Below are positions 9,000-16,507 of a DNA stretch of 64,000 nucleotides, one piece after another. The notes under the pieces were generated by a model that saw only the letters and a program-made list of their open reading frames with translations, was not told the DNA's origin and searched no databases. The DNA is from Bacteroidota bacterium (lineage in GTDB: Bacteria; Bacteroidota; Ignavibacteria; UBA10030; UBA8401), in the NCBI GenBank assembly GCA_008933835.1, contig WBUG01000006.1:1-64000 (forward strand). Direction: 5' to 3'. Position 1 is the stretch's first letter. Each line of letters starts with the position of its first letter. The translations under genes and the position numbers were made by a program.

Positions 9000-10261
9000 T
9001 TCCGTGGCGGGAAGACGGTCGAATGGTCCGGCCGGTCGTTCCGCAGCGTGAATCCGTCCAGGTTGACAGAACCGATGCCGTTCCGTTCCAGCAGCGTCTC
9101 GGGGACGTACGTCCCTTCGATGCCGGCCGCGACATGGATGGTCTTCGGACGTCCCTCCTCGAACAGCATCCGGATGAAATCGCCGGTCGTCTTATTGACG
9201 CCGTTGCCCGCCCCCTCGTCGAAGAGGAAGTAGAGGCTCACCGCGTTCCGTTCCACCAGCGTTTCGCGCAGCTTGTTCTCCTCGAACCGCAGCAGGATGC
9301 TGCGTCCGGTCAGCTGGTTGTACCGGAGCGGGAATGCCGAGTCCGCGAGCGAGGCAACGAACGCCCGGGTGCGGATGGCGGCCGATACGAGCCGATCGTC
9401 GCGCAGGTGGAGCAGGATGGTGTCGCCGGTGACCTGGTTCTCGTCGTACCACACCACCGGCCGCGAAAAGAGTTCGATGCGTTCCTGTTGCGTATGGTAC
9501 AGGAGCAGGCCGCACCGCGCCGCCATGGCGCCCCGCACGATGACGACGCTGTCGGTCACGACCAGTTTCTGGCTCGAATCGTCGAACGATTCCATCACCA
9601 CTCCCCGTACGGCCAGGGTGTCGATCTCACCCGAGGCGGCGGTGTCGATCTGCAGCAGCCGCGGCTCCTCGGTCATGCGGCTGTATCCGGTCGAATCGAG
9701 GTGCACCAGATGGTGCCCGTACATCGTGACGTTGTCCGACGGATTGACGATGCGGACGTTCAGCATCGCGACGGACCTCCGTTCGCGCTCGAAGTACGTC
9801 AGCTGCTCGCAGTGGATGGTGGAGGACGAATCGATGACCCGGACGTTCCGCTGGAAGAACGCCTGGTCCCGGTCCATGTCGTACGAACCGATGTCCGCCA
9901 GCAGCGTGACATGGGGCGTCTTCAGCCGAACGTTCCCTTCGCCGTCCGCCCGGCGTTTGTCGCCGTAGTACCGTCCTTTGCGCGACGTGAGCGTGACGGT
10001 GTCGCGGACGATGCGGACGTTCCCGTTCAGTTCGATCTCGTTCCGGTTCAGGTACTGCACCGCCCGGTCGCACCAGACGCGCACGTTCCCCTGCCGGAAG
10101 CGGACGTTCCCTTCGAGCTCCCGCACGTCCTCCCCGTTGTCGAGCCGCCGTCCCGAGAAGATGTCGGCGTTCTGGAGGATGACCGGTTCCTTCGTCTGTC
10201 CCGCCGCTGTCAGCAGGAGCAGCGCCGTCAGCGTCAGCGTATGGAGGAGGGGACGCGTCAT
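8996..10261 (-). CDS. OstA/LptA-like periplasmic LPS transport protein
   Basis: A 421-aa exported protein with a signal peptide (MTRPLLHTLTLTALLLLTAAG). It consists of repeated beta-jellyroll strands of the OstA-like N-terminal family, e.g. LEGNVRFRQGNVRVWCDRAVQYLNR-type repeats, GNVRIVRDTVTLTSRKGRYYGD and GEGNVRLKTPHVTLLAD. Such domains form the periplasmic bridge that carries LPS from LptC to LptD. It is about twice the length of E. coli LptA and lacks an LptD barrel, which matches the longer OstA-like proteins of Bacteroidota relatives. Overlaps lptC and lptB by 4 nt. Confidence 0.85.
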   Translation of the reverse strand: MTRPLLHTLTLTALLLLTAAGQTKEPVILQNADIFSGRRLDNGEDVRELEGNVRFRQGNVRVWCDRAVQYLNRNEIELNGNVRIVRDTVTLTSRKGRYYGDKRRADGEGNVRLKTPHVTLLADIGSYDMDRDQAFFQRNVRVIDSSSTIHCEQLTYFERERRSVAMLNVRIVNPSDNVTMYGHHLVHLDSTGYSRMTEEPRLLQIDTAASGEIDTLAVRGVVMESFDDSSQKLVVTDSVVIVRGAMAARCGLLLYHTQQERIELFSRPVVWYDENQVTGDTILLHLRDDRLVSAAIRTRAFVASLADSAFPLRYNQLTGRSILLRFEENKLRETLVERNAVSLYFLFDEGAGNGVNKTTGDFIRMLFEEGRPKTIHVAAGIEGTYVPETLLERNGIGSVNLDGFTLRNDRPDHSTVFPPRK

Positions 10262-10788
10262 GGTCCTTCCGACTGGCCCGTCACCTTGAAGATGCGGTAG
10301 TTGCGCAGGTTATGGTCCGACTCGAAGCCGGTCCCCTGCAGCCGCTCCCGCGGCGAGACGATGCGGACGAACTCGGGGGAATGGATGCGCTGGCGGCGGT
10401 TGTCCCAGAACATCGTCTCGGTGTACACCACCGTTCCGCTGTCCGACCGGACGACCACGTTCCCGGTCGCCTCCAGGTCGTTGCTCCCTTCGTCCACCGA
10501 ACCGCGGACGGAGGTGAGCTTCGAGGTGTGCGCCCCGTTCTCGTCGAAGAAGTCGACCGTGACGCCGGAATCGAGATGCGTGACCCGCGAGTTGTCGTAC
10601 GCGAAGATATGTCCCGCCCGCACCACCGCCTTCACCACGCCGGAGTCGGAGAAGGTGATGGTGGAACCCCAGCTCTCCTGCGACGGGAGCTGCCGTCCGG
10701 AGACGCCGCTCAGGACGGAAGGCTTCACTTTCTCCTCGCAAGCGGTCAGCAGCAGGGCCAGCAAGGCGAGGACGAGGGAGCGCTTCAC
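10258..10788 (-). CDS. lptC: LptC-like LPS export lipoprotein
   Basis: A 176-aa predicted lipoprotein: MKRSLVLALLALLLTACEEK has a lipobox LTAC. The rest is a single beta-jellyroll with SGVVKAVVRAGHIFAYD, LTSVRGSVDEGSNDLEATGNVVVRSDSGT and TETMFWDNRRQRIHSPEFVRI, the LptC pattern. LptC docks on LptBFG and passes LPS to LptA. In E. coli LptC is anchored by a transmembrane helix; a lipid anchor is normal in Bacteroidota. Start codon is GTG overlapping the kdsD stop (GTGA). Confidence 0.88.
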   Translation of the reverse strand: MKRSLVLALLALLLTACEEKVKPSVLSGVSGRQLPSQESWGSTITFSDSGVVKAVVRAGHIFAYDNSRVTHLDSGVTVDFFDENGAHTSKLTSVRGSVDEGSNDLEATGNVVVRSDSGTVVYTETMFWDNRRQRIHSPEFVRIVSPRERLQGTGFESDHNLRNYRIFKVTGQSEGP

Positions 10789-11762
10789 GTGGCGGAATCC
10801 CCTCCCAGCCCGGCCCGCACCAGGTCATGCAGGTGCACCACGCCGACCGGCCGTTTCCGGTCGTCAACGATGATGAGCTGCGTGATGCTGTGCGCCTCCA
10901 TCTCCTGCAGGGCCGCCGAGGCGAGCATGCCGGCGCGGATGGTCTTCGGGTCCTTCGTCATCACCTGTTCCGCGGTGAGACCGGAGACGTCGGAGGTCTT
11001 CTGCAGCAGCCGGCGCAGGTCGCCGTCCGTGATGATGCCGGCGAGCGTACCGTCTCCCGAGGTCACACAGGTGGCGCCGAGCCGTTTGGCGGTGATCTCC
11101 AGGATGGCGTCCTTCAGGCTCGCGGCGGGACCGATGACCGGCACCTGGTCTCCGGTGATGGCGAGTTCCTCCACCTTCAGCAGCAGCCGTTTCCCGAGAT
11201 TTCCGCCCGGATGGAACAGGGCGAAATCGTCCGCGGTGAACTGCTTCCTCTCCAGCAGCGTCACCGCGATGGCGTCACCCATGGCGAGGGTGACCGTGGT
11301 CGAGGTGGTGGGCGCCAGATTGTGCGGGCACGCTTCCTCCTTCACCGAGATGTCCAGGACGATGTCCGACATCCGGGCGAGGGGCGACGAGAGGTTCCCG
11401 ACCATGGCGATGACGGGAACGCCGATGCGTTTGAACATCGGCATCAGCTGCCGCAGTTCCTGCGTGTCGCCGCTCTTCGAGATGCAGATGACGGCGTCGT
11501 CGCCGCGCACCATGCCCAGGTCGCCGTGCACCGCGTCCGACGGATGGAGGAAGATGGCGGGAGTGCCGGTGGAGTTCATCGTGGCGACGATCTTCCGGGC
11601 GATGATGCCGGACTTGCCCATGCCGGTAACGATGACGCGTCCCGCGCAGGCGAACAGGATGTCGATGGCCTTCTGGAAATCGGCGCCGATGCGGGATTCG
11701 AGGGACGCGACCGCGTCCGCTTCCATCCGGATGACCTCTTTCGCTGTCGTAATGTCGTTCAT
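10785..11762 (-). CDS. kdsD: Arabinose-5-phosphate isomerase (KpsF/GutQ family)
   Basis: KdsD converts ribulose-5-phosphate to arabinose-5-phosphate, the first committed step to Kdo. The N-terminal SIS domain (about 30-180) contains VTGMGKSGIIARK, NSTGTPAIFLHPSDAVHGDLG and ISKSGDTQEL. Two CBS domains follow (about 195-325), with MTKDPKTIRAGMLAS and LIIVDDRKRPVGVVHLHDLV. The track ORF begins 14 codons earlier inside kdsA; ATG 11762 (MNDITTAKEVI) leaves a 13-nt gap and fits the family. It follows kdsA and precedes lptC. Confidence 0.95.
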   Translation of the reverse strand: MNDITTAKEVIRMEADAVASLESRIGADFQKAIDILFACAGRVIVTGMGKSGIIARKIVATMNSTGTPAIFLHPSDAVHGDLGMVRGDDAVICISKSGDTQELRQLMPMFKRIGVPVIAMVGNLSSPLARMSDIVLDISVKEEACPHNLAPTTSTTVTLAMGDAIAVTLLERKQFTADDFALFHPGGNLGKRLLLKVEELAITGDQVPVIGPAASLKDAILEITAKRLGATCVTSGDGTLAGIITDGDLRRLLQKTSDVSGLTAEQVMTKDPKTIRAGMLASAALQEMEAHSITQLIIVDDRKRPVGVVHLHDLVRAGLGGDSAT

Positions 11763-11775
11763 CGCCGTTGTCCGG

Positions 11776-12603
11776 TCATGTGGTGGTGGAACGGTACGCC
11801 GCATCGATGGCGAGTACCTGGCGCATCAGGCCTTCGGCCCGGTCCAGCGGCAGTTGACTTGCGGCGTCGCTGAGCGCCTTCGCCGGGTCCGGGTGCGTCT
11901 CGATGAACAGCGCGTCGATGCCGACCGCCGCTCCGGCCCGCGCGAGGGGGGCGATGAACTCCGGCTGCCCTCCGCTCTGTCCTCCCCCGCCGCTCGGCAG
12001 CTGCACGGAATGCGTGGCGTCGAGCACCACGGGATATCCGAGCGACCGCATCATCGTCAGTCCGCGCATGTCCACCACGAGATTGTGGTAACCGAACGTC
12101 GTCCCCCGTTCGGTGACGAGGATGTTCCGGTTCCCGGTGGACGCGACCTTCTCCACCGGATGGCGCATGTCGTCCGGGGCCAGGAACTGCCCTTTCTTGA
12201 TGTTGACCGCCCGGCCGGTCTCCCCGGCGGCCAGCAGCAGGTCGGTCTGCCGGCAGAGGAACGCCGGTATCTGCAGCACATCCGCCACCCGGGCCGCCGA
12301 CGCCGCTTCTTCCGCCGTGTGGATGTCCGTCAGCACCGGAAGGCCGAACCGCGCCTTCATCTCTGCAAGGATGCCGAGCGCCTCGTCCATGCCTATGCCG
12401 GTGAAGCCCTGCATGCTCGTCCGGTTCGCCTTCTTGTAAGACGATTTGAAGACCAGCGGAACGCCGAGCCGTCCGGCCATCGTTGTGAGATGCTCGGCGG
12501 TGCGGAAGATCATCTCGCGGCTCTCGACGACACAGGGGCCGGCGATGAGCACGAGCGGATGTCCCGCGCCCACGGGGATGGAGCCGATGTGCACACTGTT
12601 CAT
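11776..12603 (-). CDS. kdsA: 3-deoxy-8-phosphooctulonate synthase (Kdo-8-P synthase)
   Basis: KdsA joins arabinose-5-phosphate and phosphoenolpyruvate to Kdo-8-phosphate. The protein shows VLIAGPCVVESREM, FKSSYKKANRTS, GLPVLTDIHT, IPAFLCRQTDLL, KKGQFLAPDDMR and DATHSVQLP. Start ATG 12603 (MNSVHIGSIPVG) is preferred over the TTG used in the track. It heads the LPS operon. KdsC phosphatase and KdsB are not next to it. Confidence 0.96.
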   Translation of the reverse strand: MNSVHIGSIPVGAGHPLVLIAGPCVVESREMIFRTAEHLTTMAGRLGVPLVFKSSYKKANRTSMQGFTGIGMDEALGILAEMKARFGLPVLTDIHTAEEAASAARVADVLQIPAFLCRQTDLLLAAGETGRAVNIKKGQFLAPDDMRHPVEKVASTGNRNILVTERGTTFGYHNLVVDMRGLTMMRSLGYPVVLDATHSVQLPSGGGGQSGGQPEFIAPLARAGAAVGIDALFIETHPDPAKALSDAASQLPLDRAEGLMRQVLAIDAAYRSTTT

Positions 12604-12651
12604 GGAGGTCAAGGTACCATTCTTTCTCTGTTTATGCAAAGAACGCGGCCG

Positions 12652-14139
12652 TTACAGCATCAGCCAGAGCGCGAGCGGTCCCGCCGCGGCGCACGCCCAG
12701 TTCACGATGTCGTTGTCGAACCACCGGATCCCTTTCGCGAGTTCGTTCGGTACGCCGTCGGACACCGTCCGTTCGGTGAGCTTCCCCTCCCGCGTGCGGT
12801 ACTGTGCCTGCAGTGTGGCGCCGAGCAGACTGTCCGTCAGCGCACCCGCCATACCGGCGACGGCGAGCAGCATGCCGGTCCGGAACGGAACGGCTGCCGG
12901 GTCCATCACAGCGGCCGTGAGGGCGATGAGAGCAGCTCCCGCCGTGCCGCCGAGGAGACCGATGAACGAAACGCCGCCGCTCGTGCCGGGTTCCACACGG
13001 CGGAAGGAGACGATGGAGACCGGTCGTCCCTTGCCGAGAATGCCGATCTCGGTCCCCCACGTGTCGGCGGTGGCCGCCGCGATGGCGGCGATGTAGAGCA
13101 GGTACAGTTCCTCCGTTCCCGGGAAGGCGTACGAAGCGACGAGCAGCAGTCCGGCGACGCCGCCGTTCGCGGCCACCTGACCTTCGTCCCGTTTGTCGGT
13201 CTTCTCGAAGACGGTGTCGTACTTCCGCTTCCGGGACTTCTCGTACTTGGAGAGCAGACTGGAGGCGACGAAGAAGACGAGGATGGGAACGGTCCAGCGC
13301 CAGCCACCGAGCCCATAGATGGTCGCCGCGAGCAGGAAGGTGGCGATGCTGCCGCTCGGCGAGAGGAACCGGAGCCGCAGCGACAGCAGGGAGATGCCCG
13401 CGCCGAGCACCGTGCCGTGGAACATCCGCTGGAGGTCGTGCGCGGGATCCGGCATGAAGAAGTAGTAGATCATCAACGACGCGCCGAGCGGGATGGTGAG
13501 GTTGTCGAACCCCTTGGACGAGATGGCCTCCCACGCGGTGGCGAACAGACCGACCGCGAACGCGACCTGGGCCGCGTGGTTCCACGACAGCTCCGGACCG
13601 AACGCCCGGAGGCCGAACACGGTCACCGCGGTGGTGGTGACGAACATCGCCAGGGAGCCTTCGTACGATTTCTTGTCGCTCGTCAACCGGTACTCGTGCG
13701 GCGAGCGGAGGTTCTCGCCGACGATGGCGGCTGCCGCATCGCCGAGCGCCAGGATGAGGATGGAGAGCGAGATGACGAACGGCGCCGCGTCCCAGAACAC
13801 GAGGACGAGGATGAGGAAGGAGACCGGATAGTAGACGGTGCCGTATGAGACGCGGTTGGTGCCGTGCATCCCTTTGAGCAGTCCGAGCCGGATGGCCGTA
13901 TAGTTGACGGCGATGAAGATGAGCGCCAGCAGGATGGCGGGGACGCCCGACGTGAAGAGCTGCGGCGCGAAGTAGATGAGGACGCCGGTGAGGATATGGA
14001 CGCTCTTCCGCGTGATCTCCGGCGAACCGCGAAAGGCGCGGCGGAGGAGCTCGGCGGCGGCGATGAACACGGTGATGGAGGCGAAGAGCAGCGCGAAGAG
14101 CTCCCATTCGTCGGTCGTCGGGCGGGCGAGCAGGTTCAT
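12652..14139 (-). CDS. Fusion of dolichol/phytol kinase-like domain and DUF92 (VTE6-like) domain
   Basis: A polytopic membrane protein of 495 aa made of two parts. Residues about 1-230 resemble the CTP-dependent dolichol/phytol kinase family (SEC59/VTE5): ITRKSVHILTGVLIYFAP, LALGDAAAAIVGENL and SYEGSLAMFV. Residues about 240-495 are a DUF92/TIGR00297 domain: TADTWGTEIGILGKGRPVSIVSFRRVEPGTSGGVSFIGLLGG and DSLLGATLQAQYR. In plants VTE5 and VTE6 act in series on phytol and phytyl-phosphate to give phytyl-diphosphate. A polyprenol salvage role here is inferred. It overlaps holA by 4 nt. Confidence 0.8.
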   Translation of the reverse strand: MNLLARPTTDEWELFALLFASITVFIAAAELLRRAFRGSPEITRKSVHILTGVLIYFAPQLFTSGVPAILLALIFIAVNYTAIRLGLLKGMHGTNRVSYGTVYYPVSFLILVLVFWDAAPFVISLSILILALGDAAAAIVGENLRSPHEYRLTSDKKSYEGSLAMFVTTTAVTVFGLRAFGPELSWNHAAQVAFAVGLFATAWEAISSKGFDNLTIPLGASLMIYYFFMPDPAHDLQRMFHGTVLGAGISLLSLRLRFLSPSGSIATFLLAATIYGLGGWRWTVPILVFFVASSLLSKYEKSRKRKYDTVFEKTDKRDEGQVAANGGVAGLLLVASYAFPGTEELYLLYIAAIAAATADTWGTEIGILGKGRPVSIVSFRRVEPGTSGGVSFIGLLGGTAGAALIALTAAVMDPAAVPFRTGMLLAVAGMAGALTDSLLGATLQAQYRTREGKLTERTVSDGVPNELAKGIRWFDNDIVNWACAAAGPLALWLML

Positions 14140-15173
14140 AGGACGGGGGTCTCGGGCCGCACGCCGGAAATGATCTCGGCGAGCGCTTTGGTGAGGGCGA
14201 CGGAGGGGTCGACCGAAGATTTGACCGCCAGGTCCGCTTCGGCGAGCACGAGGAAGGCGTTCTCGACCTCCGCCGGCGTATAGCGTCGTGCGTGCGCGGT
14301 CAGGGATTTGAGGAAGAAGGGATGGACGCCGGCGATGGCCGCGAGCTCGGACTCGGACTTCCGCTGCCGGATGCCGTCCTGCAGTTTGTACAGCTTCACG
14401 AAGTGGAGCGTCAGGGCGGCGATGACCGCCACGGCCGATTCACCGGAGCGCAGCATCCGCCCGCCGATCTCCAGCGCACGGGCGGCGTTCTTCTCCCCCG
14501 TCACGTTCGCCAGTTCGAACGAGGAGAACTCCCGGGACACCCCCACCACGCGGTCGATGTCCGCGGCGGTGATGCGCGGACGCTCCCCGACGGCGATGAG
14601 CACCTTCTCCAGTTCGTTCGCCAGTTCCTGCAGCGAGGTGCCGACGTAGGAATGGAGCATCGCCACCGCGGCCGGTTCGATCTGCCGCTGGAGCCCCTTC
14701 ACGCGCGCTTCGATCCACGCCATCGCATCGTTCTCGTACAACGGCCGGCATTCCGCCACGACGGCCTTGGACTTCAGCGTGGTGTACGGCTTCCGCCGGA
14801 AGTCCGCCGAGGCGCCGACGAGCACCAGCACGGTGGTGGGGGACGGCTGCTCGATGTACGCGGCGTAGACCTCCTCGCTCTCCTTCCGCACGGTCCGCTC
14901 GAACTCCTTCACCACCACCACGCGCCGGTCCGCCATCATCGGGTAGGCGGCCGCCGCGGCGACGATCCGTTTCGCGTCGGACTCCGACCCCTGGATGAGG
15001 TCGAAATTGAACTCCTTCATCGCGGGGTCCACGCCGTACCGGACGATGGCGTCGACGCACTCGTCCACGAGGAAGCGTTCGTCCCCGTAGAAGAAGTACA
15101 CCGGCGCGAACTGCCGTTTCCGGACGGCGGCGTGGAACGCGGTGAAGTCGAATTTCTCTCGTGCTTTGGCCAC
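14136..15173 (-). CDS. holA: DNA polymerase III subunit delta
   Basis: HolA is the wrench of the clamp loader that opens the beta sliding clamp. The 345-aa protein starts around GTG 15173 (AKAREKFDFTAFHAAV) and shows the family blocks APVYFFYGDERFLVDECVDAI, MADRRVVVVKEFER, TTVLVLVGASADFRRK, LQELANELEKVLIAVG and SSFELANVTGEKNAARAL. The track ORF runs another 200 codons upstream, but that stretch is a shadow of the cyclophilin gene. The start lies 18 nt after the cyclophilin stop. Confidence 0.92.
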   Translation of the reverse strand: MAKAREKFDFTAFHAAVRKRQFAPVYFFYGDERFLVDECVDAIVRYGVDPAMKEFNFDLIQGSESDAKRIVAAAAAYPMMADRRVVVVKEFERTVRKESEEVYAAYIEQPSPTTVLVLVGASADFRRKPYTTLKSKAVVAECRPLYENDAMAWIEARVKGLQRQIEPAAVAMLHSYVGTSLQELANELEKVLIAVGERPRITAADIDRVVGVSREFSSFELANVTGEKNAARALEIGGRMLRSGESAVAVIAALTLHFVKLYKLQDGIRQRKSESELAAIAGVHPFFLKSLTAHARRYTPAEVENAFLVLAEADLAVKSSVDPSVALTKALAEIISGVRPETPVL

Positions 15174-15190
15174 GGTGTACGCCGTCCGGT

Positions 15191-15808
15191 CTATTCGACG
15201 ACCGTCATCCGCTGGATGAGGACCTTCTCGACCGGATTGTCGCGCATGTCGCGCTTCACCGCCACGATGCGGTCCGCCGTTTCCATTCCCGCCACCACGC
15301 GTCCGAAGACCGAATACTGACCGTCCAGGAACTTCGCGTCCGCCACGGTGATGTAGAACTGGCTCCCGTTCGATTTCATCTCCGGGTTGACCTGGTTCGC
15401 CTGCCGCGCGGCGGCGATGACTCCGCGGTCGTGCGACAGTCCGATCTCGGCATCGATGCGGTGGTCGGGCCCCCCCATGCCGTGCGTCGAACGGTCGCCG
15501 GATTTCGAGTTGGGGTCGCCCCCCTGGATCATGAAGCCGGGGATGACGCGGTGGAACGTGGTGCTGTCGTAGTATCCCTCTTTCGCCAGTTTCCGGAAGT
15601 TGGCCGCATGCTTCGGTGCGGCGGCGTCGTCGAGCGCGATGACGATGGAACCGAGGCTCGTTTCGATGACGACGGAGCCTTTCGGGTACTGCGGTGCGGG
15701 TGCGGTCACGGTCTTCTCCTTTTTCGGAATGGTCTTGACGGCGGTTTGTGCGTTCACGGCCGTCGTCAGCATGACGGCGGCGCACAGCGTGAAGATGCGG
15801 TGTGTCAT
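15191..15808 (-). CDS. Secreted cyclophilin-type peptidyl-prolyl cis-trans isomerase
   Basis: A 205-aa protein with an N-terminal signal peptide (MTHRIFTLCAAVMLTTAVNAQ) and a cyclophilin domain from about residue 43: VVIETSLGSIVIAL, YYDSTTFHRVIPGFMIQGGDP, SNGSQFYITVADAKFLDGQYSVFGRVV. The catalytic Arg of FHRVIPGF and the Gln of FMIQGGD are present. It should act on proline bonds of periplasmic or outer-membrane proteins. No lipobox is visible. Confidence 0.94.
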   Translation of the reverse strand: MTHRIFTLCAAVMLTTAVNAQTAVKTIPKKEKTVTAPAPQYPKGSVVIETSLGSIVIALDDAAAPKHAANFRKLAKEGYYDSTTFHRVIPGFMIQGGDPNSKSGDRSTHGMGGPDHRIDAEIGLSHDRGVIAAARQANQVNPEMKSNGSQFYITVADAKFLDGQYSVFGRVVAGMETADRIVAVKRDMRDNPVEKVLIQRMTVVE

Positions 15809-15826
15809 ATCCCCTGTTCGTCCTTC

Positions 15827-16507
15827 CTAGATGTGGTACATGAGCCCGAACCGTACGCCCCCGTACGTGATGCCGAGCGTTGCTTTCGTTCCGCGGAGCG
15901 CGTTCTTCAGTTCGGCGCCGGAACCGTCGGTCACCGTGCCGATGAACTCATGTCCCGCGCGGAGACTGATGTATCCGTAGAGATGCCCGTCGAACGCGGT
16001 CTGACCGGCCGCCTCCACCGCGATCGCGGGACCCTCCGCCGAGTGGACGGTCGTCACGCCGAACGTGGAGACCGTCTGTTCCACCGTTCCGGCATGATAC
16101 CCGATCCCGGCACCGAGCGTGAACCGGTACCCCCTCCCCTTCCAGTACCGCTGCACGAACAGGGTCGGCATCTTCAACGAGGCGAAGAGATCGTGGAGCG
16201 CACCGGATGGGGCGCGGAACGAATACGATTTGAAATGGTAAGCGTACTCCGCGCGCAGGCCCCACGCACCGGTCACCTCCGCCTCGGCTCCGCCGAAGAA
16301 ATCCACCGAAACGCCCGCCGGAGATGTCTCATCGCCGAACGCCGAAGAGGCGTTGATGTAGTCGACGAGACCGCCGCCCAGCATCCCGTGCACCCCCATG
16401 CCTCCGTAGAATCCTATGCCGAAAGGGGAGACCGTCCCGGCGTCGCCGGGAGTCTGCGCGGGAAGCATCATCACACCGGCGAACAGGACGAGGGCCGCGA
16501 ACTTCAT
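15827..16507 (-). CDS. Predicted outer-membrane beta-barrel-like protein, unknown function
   Basis: A 226-aa exported protein beginning MKFAALVLFAGVMMLPAQ (signal peptide), followed by alternating aromatic/glycine-rich strands such as FGIGFYGGMGVHGMLGGGLVDY, WGLRAEYAYHF, YRFTLGAGIGYHAG and LYGYISLRAGHEFIG and ending in an aromatic-hydrophobic strand (VRFGLMYHI). The pattern suggests an 8-stranded outer-membrane barrel of the OmpA/opacity type. I do not recognise a specific family. The start was set at 16507 because it gives the signal peptide and a 4-nt overlap with the upstream hydrolase gene. Confidence 0.65.
   Translation of the reverse strand: MKFAALVLFAGVMMLPAQTPGDAGTVSPFGIGFYGGMGVHGMLGGGLVDYINASSAFGDETSPAGVSVDFFGGAEAEVTGAWGLRAEYAYHFKSYSFRAPSGALHDLFASLKMPTLFVQRYWKGRGYRFTLGAGIGYHAGTVEQTVSTFGVTTVHSAEGPAIAVEAAGQTAFDGHLYGYISLRAGHEFIGTVTDGSGAELKNALRGTKATLGITYGGVRFGLMYHI

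Noticed and set aside
10312-13848. Plus-strand ORF of 1178 aa
   Set aside because: Antisense shadow of lptC, kdsD, kdsA and the DUF92 fusion. Its translation is Arg/His/Gly/Asp-rich without any fold-like pattern, and the minus genes have clear motifs.
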